Below, one piece after another: positions 59,298 through 64,000 of a stretch of 64,000 bases of DNA. Source of the DNA: Arthrospiribacter ruber (GTDB taxonomy: Bacteria; Bacteroidota; Bacteroidia; Cytophagales; Cyclobacteriaceae); the NCBI RefSeq assembly GCF_019343195.1, contig NZ_RPHB01000009.1:1-64000 (forward strand). Direction: 5' to 3'. The notes under the pieces are model-generated. The model ran no database searches. It was not told the origin of the DNA and saw nothing but the letters and a program-made list of their open reading frames with translations. Position numbers and translations under genes: made by a program. Numbering within the stretch: the first letter of the stretch is position 1; every line of letters begins with the position of its first letter.

Positions 59298-60068
59298 TTA
59301 TTGATTGATCCAGTTTTTGAATTGATTTACCCGCTCTCTCGCTACAACAATTTTTGAGTCTGTTTCAGCACAAACAGACAACAGCAACCTACCATTGACA
59401 TAAGGTTTCATTTCTACTAATCCATCCAGATGAACAATCGTGGATCTGTTGATTCTATGAAATTTTAATGGGTCAAGCAGTATATCTTCAAGTTCCTGAA
59501 GACTATGGTCGACCATAAATTTTTTGGAACTTTCTTTTTCTACAAGATAAGTCACCCCATTTTCGGAAAAAAAATAGGCAATGTCTTCTACCTGAACAAA
59601 CCTGATTCTATTTCCAATTTTCGACAAAAACCTCTTTTTGTACGTTTTTACCTGATAATTATCCAACAATTGCCCAAAAACTTCAGGATCTAATTCAGGC
59701 AGCTTATTTCTCTTCTCTAAATTTTCAAGCTTTTCAAATGCCTGAACCATGCGTAATTCGTCAAGTGGCTTGAGAATGTAATCTATACAGTTGTGATCAA
59801 ATGATCTTAAAGCGTATTCATCGTATGCAGTTATAAAAATTACGGGAAAATCAGGTTTGAAATTTTTAAATGCCTTAAAACTCAATCCATCAGCAAGATG
59901 AATATCGCACAGCATAAGGTCAATTTCAGGCCCTGATTCAAGAAAGGCTTTTAAATCTTTAACACTTTGGGCCTTAAATACTACTTCCCAATTTGGTCTG
60001 TGCTGGGCAATGATTTTTTCAATTCTTTTCAGTGCAAGTGGTTCGTCTTCAATTATTGCTGTTTTCAT
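59298..60068 (-). CDS. LytTR-family response regulator
   Basis: A 256-aa regulator. The REC domain (TAIIEDEPLALKR, Asp55 in LMLCDIHLADG, ITAYDEYALRSF, YILKPLDE) is followed by a LytTR DNA-binding domain. That domain reads RFLSKIGNRIRFVQVEDIAYFFSENGVTYLVE ... HRINRSTIVHLDGLVEMKPYVNGRL, and ends VARERVNQFKNWINQ. It is paired with the sensor kinase overlapping its start by 20 bases. It likely controls a local target such as the fasciclin gene, but no direct repeats of LytTR type were recognised. Confidence 0.92.
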   Translation of the reverse strand: MKTAIIEDEPLALKRIEKIIAQHRPNWEVVFKAQSVKDLKAFLESGPEIDLMLCDIHLADGLSFKAFKNFKPDFPVIFITAYDEYALRSFDHNCIDYILKPLDELRMVQAFEKLENLEKRNKLPELDPEVFGQLLDNYQVKTYKKRFLSKIGNRIRFVQVEDIAYFFSENGVTYLVEKESSKKFMVDHSLQELEDILLDPLKFHRINRSTIVHLDGLVEMKPYVNGRLLLSVCAETDSKIVVARERVNQFKNWINQ

Positions 60069-61071
60069 AGGCTTTGATCAATGGAAGCACTACCTCAAAA
60101 TACTCAGAAGTGTCTTTTACTTCGATGTTACTTCCTAAAAACTTATATCTGTCAGATATGTTTTGAAGTCCTATGCCTGTGGACAACTCCACCACCTCTT
60201 TGGACTGGATTTTATTCCTGATCCGAATGTGGTCACAGTCAGCTTTGATGGATACCTCCATTGGTTCAGAAAGTGTGAAATAATTGTGTTTGACCACATT
60301 TTCAACCAAAAGCTGCAATACAGCAGGCGGTAAAAATGATCCCTGACATGACTCTTCCAGCTCCAAATTGAAACTCAAAGATTTTTCAAATCTTATACTT
60401 AAAAGATCAATATAGTTTTGTAAAAACTCCAACTCTTCCTTGAAACTCACCAATTCTTTGTCTGTATTGTTCAGTATATACCTATATATAATAGAAAGCT
60501 TTTGGAGGTAGGCATCGGCTGCACCTACATCTTCATGGATAAGTGCAGATAGTGCACTGAGGTTATTGAAAAAAAAGTGGGGATTCAGTTGGGAATTCAG
60601 TGATTTCAACTTCGCTTCAACATTTAAGGAGTGGAGCTTTTCTGCTTCGACAGCCTTTTCCCTGAATTTCTTGCTAAAATAGTAAATGGCATTTACACAA
60701 TTCAAGAATAAGTTAATTCTAAATGAAAAGCCCATTGTCAGAAGCAGATTAGGCCAGGAGTAGCTAAAAGGCTCTCCAAACAAAATCCCAGTAGTGTATA
60801 CTGAAATAATACTTATCCCTGTGACTGCCAGCAAACTTGAAATAAACTGAACCAATAATGGATGTGACCTTGGAAATTTGGGTAAAAGAAATTTCTCTAT
60901 TCCCCTATTGGCATACCATACCGCATAGCAAAGCAAAAAAATAACATAAAATAAGCGACTGGAATCCAAATCAGCTTGATACAACCTGTCCCCTTCGAGA
61001 ATCTGAATATTCAGAAATGAATAAACCGCAAGTAGCGCAGGAAATGCATAATGAAAGCGGTGGCCAAACAT
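60049..61071 (-). CDS. LytS-type sensor histidine kinase
   Basis: A 340-aa kinase of the His_kinase (LytS/YehU) type. Four hydrophobic segments span about residues 5-125 (FPALLAVYSFL; LFYVIFLLCYAVWY; FISSLLAVTGISIISVYTTG; LTMGFSFRINLFLNCVNAIYYF). The cytosolic part has the phospho-histidine motif LNSQLNPHFFFNNLSALSALI and a HATPase with VLQLLVENVVKHNYF and STGIGLQNISDRYKFLG. The frame extends to a TTG at 61095, but the ATG at 61071 is preferred. It overlaps the LytTR regulator by 20 bases. Confidence 0.92.
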   Translation of the reverse strand: MFGHRFHYAFPALLAVYSFLNIQILEGDRLYQADLDSSRLFYVIFLLCYAVWYANRGIEKFLLPKFPRSHPLLVQFISSLLAVTGISIISVYTTGILFGEPFSYSWPNLLLTMGFSFRINLFLNCVNAIYYFSKKFREKAVEAEKLHSLNVEAKLKSLNSQLNPHFFFNNLSALSALIHEDVGAADAYLQKLSIIYRYILNNTDKELVSFKEELEFLQNYIDLLSIRFEKSLSFNLELEESCQGSFLPPAVLQLLVENVVKHNYFTLSEPMEVSIKADCDHIRIRNKIQSKEVVELSTGIGLQNISDRYKFLGSNIEVKDTSEYFEVVLPLIKAYENSNN

Positions 61072-61144
61072 GAGACAAGTATTTAGGTGAATCAACTAAC
61101 GCAATTCAAAAAGTAATTGGATTGATCTCAATCCGTAAAAAGTA

Positions 61145-61172
61145 AAAAAGGCAGGGGATTCCCTGCCTTTTT
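61145..61172 (-). terminator. Intrinsic terminator of the fasciclin gene
   Basis: AAAAAGGCAGGG (61145-61156), a GATT loop and CCCTGCCTTTTT (61161-61172) form a perfect 12-base stem with a T run on the minus strand. It lies 10 bases past the fasciclin stop and separates it from the kinase operon. Confidence 0.85.
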
Positions 61173-61182
61173 ATATGATTTA

Positions 61183-62625
61183 TTATAGGGTAGGCAACAA
61201 TACACCATCAATCACATGGACTACTCCATTTTCGATGGCTACATCTGCAGCTACTACTGAATAAGTATTACCAGCAGCATCAGTCACTGTCACAGAAGAT
61301 CCGGATCTTGTTACAGTCAATGTTTCTCCGGCAAGAGTAGGCACTTCGTTATCGCCTTCTGCAAGATCAAAGGAGAATGCAACCGTAGGTACTACGTGGA
61401 ATTGCAACACTTGAACCACTGCCTCAGCTCCTAACTCGTCAATCAATTCTTCCAAAGATCCTACTTCCAAGGCAGCAAGCAAGTCCACAAATGCGTCGTT
61501 CGTAGGTGCGAATACTGTAATATCTTCAGCTTCCAGTAGAGCATCATCCAGACCTGCAGCCAATACAGCCTCTATCAATACTGTCAATTCAGCGGCAGTA
61601 GCAGCCTCTACTATATTAGGGAAGCTAAGTTCAGGCAGCAGCACTCCATCAATTACATGTACTACTCCATTTTCAATGGCCACATCAGGTACAATTACAT
61701 TAACAGTATTTCCTGTCGCATCGGTTACGGTCACACCATCATTAGAGGCTGTAACAGTCAGGTCTTGACCGCTTAATGTTGTAAATGTATTGGAAGCTTC
61801 TAGATCAGAAGAGAAAGCTACAGCTGGCACCACATGAAATCCAAGTACAGTTTCAAGATTTTCAACTCCACCAATTCTGGCTACAAGTTGGTTAAGGTCA
61901 GCAGCATTGAATGCTTCAAGTGCAGCACCAAAAGCCTCATCGGTAGGAGCAAATACTGTAATTGCATCTGCTGCCAACAATGCATCAGCTAATCCATCCA
62001 CAGCAGTTACCGCTGCCAATAATACATCAAGTCCAGCTTCAGTAGCAGCATCTACTAAGTTAGGAGCAGGCTCGTCTCCCATTTCAAGATCTGGAAGTAA
62101 AACTCTATCTATCACGTGTACTACACCATTTGAGATTTCTACATCAGCTTCCACTACATTGGCAGTCGCTCCAGTAGCATCTACTACCGTAACATTACCA
62201 CCACTGACATTTACTTCTATAGACTGTCCTGAAAGTGTAGTAAAAGTATTGTTGGCATTCAAATCACTTGAAAAAGCAACTGCCGGAACTACATGAAAAC
62301 CCAATACAGTTTCAAGGTTGTCAGGACCACCAACGCGATCTACAAGTTCTGTCAAATTAGATGCACCAAATGCCTCCAAAGCATTATCAAAAGCCTGATT
62401 GGTAGGAGCAAAGACAGTAATCGCATCAGCATTCAAAAGAGCCGGAGCTAGTCCCGGGATTGCTTGCACCGCAGCTACCAAAGTTGTTAAACCTGCTTCA
62501 CTTGCAGCTTCTACCAAGTTGGGAGCAGCAGGATCGGTCACTGGTGGCTGATCATCTTCATCATTACAGGCGACTATCGCAAAAAGAAATGCGCCTAAGA
62601 ACAGAAATCTAAATAATTTTTCCAT
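61183..62625 (-). CDS. Triple fasciclin-domain lipoprotein
   Basis: A 480-aa surface or periplasmic lipoprotein: signal MEKLFRFLFLGAFLFAIVAC with a lipobox cysteine. An acidic DEDDQPPVTDP linker and three consecutive FAS1 domains follow (about 35-175, 185-325, 330-478). Each repeat carries the H1 motif TVFAPTNQAFDNAL / TVFAPTDEAFGAAL / TVFAPTNDAFVDLL, a LETVLGFHVVP or VLQFHVVP strand, and the H2 motif NGVVHVIDRVLLP or NGVVHVIDGVLLP. The domains are highly alike, so recent internal duplication is likely. FAS1 domains mediate adhesion. It lies upstream of the LytS-LytTR pair in the same direction. Confidence 0.93.
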   Translation of the reverse strand: MEKLFRFLFLGAFLFAIVACNDEDDQPPVTDPAAPNLVEAASEAGLTTLVAAVQAIPGLAPALLNADAITVFAPTNQAFDNALEAFGASNLTELVDRVGGPDNLETVLGFHVVPAVAFSSDLNANNTFTTLSGQSIEVNVSGGNVTVVDATGATANVVEADVEISNGVVHVIDRVLLPDLEMGDEPAPNLVDAATEAGLDVLLAAVTAVDGLADALLAADAITVFAPTDEAFGAALEAFNAADLNQLVARIGGVENLETVLGFHVVPAVAFSSDLEASNTFTTLSGQDLTVTASNDGVTVTDATGNTVNVIVPDVAIENGVVHVIDGVLLPELSFPNIVEAATAAELTVLIEAVLAAGLDDALLEAEDITVFAPTNDAFVDLLAALEVGSLEELIDELGAEAVVQVLQFHVVPTVAFSFDLAEGDNEVPTLAGETLTVTRSGSSVTVTDAAGNTYSVVAADVAIENGVVHVIDGVLLPTL

Positions 62626-63095
62626 AGTTGAGAATGTTTAGTTTTTGATGTATAAACATGCGTTTTTCAAAAATGGATACACATATCTTCTGAACTGTAG
62701 CCCTTTAGTACTGAACTGTTAAAAAAACAAAGTGAACTGCTGGGTTTAGGATAGTAGATCTGAGATTTAAGATTTGATACATACCAGCTTTCCGGACATT
62801 ATCAGGCATCTTGAGGATTTACGATTTACGAAGATCGATTTACGAGGCTGTTTGGTAATCATTCCTTCCATTTCATCCCAAGCCGATCTTGCACCTAATT
62901 TCCCGCTTCCCGAACTTCTTGATTCATCATTCATCATTCATTATTCGAGATTATTAAGCAACAAACATCGGGGATTGAATTCCTAAAGTAAAATCTGACT
63001 TCTCGTCTCTCGCATCCGCTTTATTTCAATCTTATTTCTACTTTATTTCAGTTAAAAAATTCTTTATCTAAGCCGAAATTCTTAAATCGCCCTCT
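62626..63095. other. Intergenic region with dispersed repeat copy
   Basis: About 470 bases without a gene. 62814-62950 repeats the order found at 4976-5155 (GATTTACGA words, GATTTACGAGGC, AACTTCTTGATTCA, then CATTATTC). No promoter consensus could be supported for the fasciclin gene. Confidence 0.5.
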
Positions 63096-64000
63096 CTACC
63101 TATCAAAGAACGACCTTCTCCTACTGACTTTCAGATCTTGAAGAATGGAAGACTTGACCCTGATGTCCACATTATAAGATGTAAATCGGCCAAATGGTAT
63201 CCAGTTGACTCCCATCTGCCAGCAATGCAGATCCCTGTCAATGCCTAGCATGGTCTGTGTGATCTGCTGAGTCATAAAATCATACCCTCCCGAAAAGTTA
63301 ATTTTCCATTTTTCTGAAATACTCACATTTCCATTGATATTTAAGGCAGAAGTGATATTTACCTGCCCATCCTGCCTTCTGTTGTAGGCGATGTTGTACC
63401 CAAACCCCAGATTCCAGGGAATATCCCAATCGATGTAGCGCGAAGGATCATTGACAACACGGTTGATTTCTTCTTCCACAAATTCGTTCATCTGTCCTCC
63501 CTGCTGCAAAAAATCATTGGTCATATCTTCCCTCATTTCGCCCGGTGTCTTTTGACCCGAAGGATTGATGTTGCCATTGATGTTCATTTGAGCTGACCTC
63601 AATGTACCTATACCTTGACCTGATGTCCAGGCAAACTGATTGATCCTTCTGGTAACTTCCTGTCCGGTCTGGAGGTTGTTGGTTGTCCTTGTGGCATAAG
63701 GATCAAGATTGCCTGACAAGTTGAGGGAAAGTTTGTTTTCAAAAAACGAAGTACGTGTATTGAAGTTGATCGGCGAAAGGTTAAACGAATCCGCCGCAAA
63801 ATTATAGTTGGTAGAAATATTTAATGACTGGAGCAAAGGTATTTTTCTTGTTTTCCCTTCATCATCGTCATCCTTTGCTTTGAGCTTTGCTTCCACTACA
63901 TTTCGTATGTTGATGCTTAGGGCCCGTTGTTCACCAAGTGGTGCTCCTCCAAACAGGAAACCCTGATGTCTGGAAAATAACTGTGTCCTTCCTTGTTCAT
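63096..64000 (-). CDS. LptD-like outer-membrane protein, 3' part (continues past right edge)
   Basis: The frame is open to the window edge, giving about 300 residues of the C-terminal half of a beta-barrel protein. Visible features are long amphipathic strands (NISTNYNFAADSFNLSPINF, KLSLNLSGNLDP, YNIAYNRRQDGQVNITSALNING). The ending DLHCWQMGVNWIPFGRFTSYN ... VKSSILQDLKVSRRRSFFDR matches the C-terminus I know from Bacteroidota LptD-type LPS-assembly proteins. Upstream of the internal GTG at 63896 the frame reads LFGGAPLGEQRALSINIRNV, so that codon is not the start. The assignment is by recollected pattern. Confidence 0.6.
   Translation of the reverse strand, partial: EQGRTQLFSRHQGFLFGGAPLGEQRALSINIRNVVEAKLKAKDDDDEGKTRKIPLLQSLNISTNYNFAADSFNLSPINFNTRTSFFENKLSLNLSGNLDPYATRTTNNLQTGQEVTRRINQFAWTSGQGIGTLRSAQMNINGNINPSGQKTPGEMREDMTNDFLQQGGQMNEFVEEEINRVVNDPSRYIDWDIPWNLGFGYNIAYNRRQDGQVNITSALNINGNVSISEKWKINFSGGYDFMTQQITQTMLGIDRDLHCWQMGVNWIPFGRFTSYNVDIRVKSSILQDLKVSRRRSFFDR

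Noticed and set aside
61907-62296. 129-codon plus-strand frame opposite the fasciclin gene
   Set aside because: Serine/alanine/threonine-rich shadow of the repetitive FAS1 coding sequence.

Overview
This window is from a low-GC member of the Bacteroidota, most likely a Cytophagales/Cyclobacteriaceae-type bacterium. This rests on several signs. Promoters follow the Bacteroidota pattern TTTG-N19-TAnnTTTG and Shine-Dalgarno sites are largely absent. There is a TonB-dependent receptor with a carboxypeptidase-regulatory N-terminus and many lipoproteins with short signal peptides. Other lineage-typical genes are a fused E1 oxoacid dehydrogenase, a fused B12 mutase (IcmF), and a pheA-aminotransferase-tyrA cluster. 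No rRNA, tRNA or CRISPR array was recognised.

Layout. 1-16 kb is mostly central metabolism: a possible transposase tail, fused alpha/beta E1, alanine dehydrogenase, a thioredoxin-like ferredoxin, a possible MITE, three 257-bp tandem repeats running up to the icmF stop codon, icmF, an M20 peptidase followed by an unreported 46-aa ORF, a SIMPL protein, and the tightly coupled tyrA / aminotransferase / pheA / DUF486 operon. 16-33 kb holds an S9 peptidase, an uncharacterised acidic TPR-like protein, a DUF418 membrane protein, an exported flavodoxin-like protein, a 1237-aa multi-spanning membrane protein of unknown function, and an outer-membrane operon (TonB receptor, beta-helix lipoprotein, beta-propeller lipoprotein) beside an LRR lipoprotein.

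33-50 kb is the most accessory part: a DUF418 remnant, an agmatine/arginine deiminase-like lipoprotein, HipBA, a DUF4143-type ATPase with three 29-bp iterons in its promoter, an M19 dipeptidase preceded by a 45-aa membrane ORF, YceI, two paralogous di-heme cytochromes, an AraC regulator and a TPR histidine kinase/LuxR response regulator pair. Six genes or gene groups here, and possibly the DUF418 gene at 21.6 kb, share one promoter architecture: ATCACATNATTA followed by GGGTATTGT, then exactly 19 bases, then a TAnnTTTG-like box. This looks like an undescribed regulon and is the main discovery candidate. The interval is also rich in perfect 16-1-16 palindromes and AT-rich dispersed repeats.

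50-64 kb returns to housekeeping: S10 peptidase, a short SSB, pfkA, miaA, an overlapping operon of REC-HPt / REC / unknown / metallo-hydrolase / NFACT (RqcH-like) protein, a LytS-LytTR pair with a small exported protein, a triple fasciclin lipoprotein, and the 3' part of an LptD-like outer-membrane protein that continues past the right edge. Gene identities come from reading motifs by eye; no database search was run.
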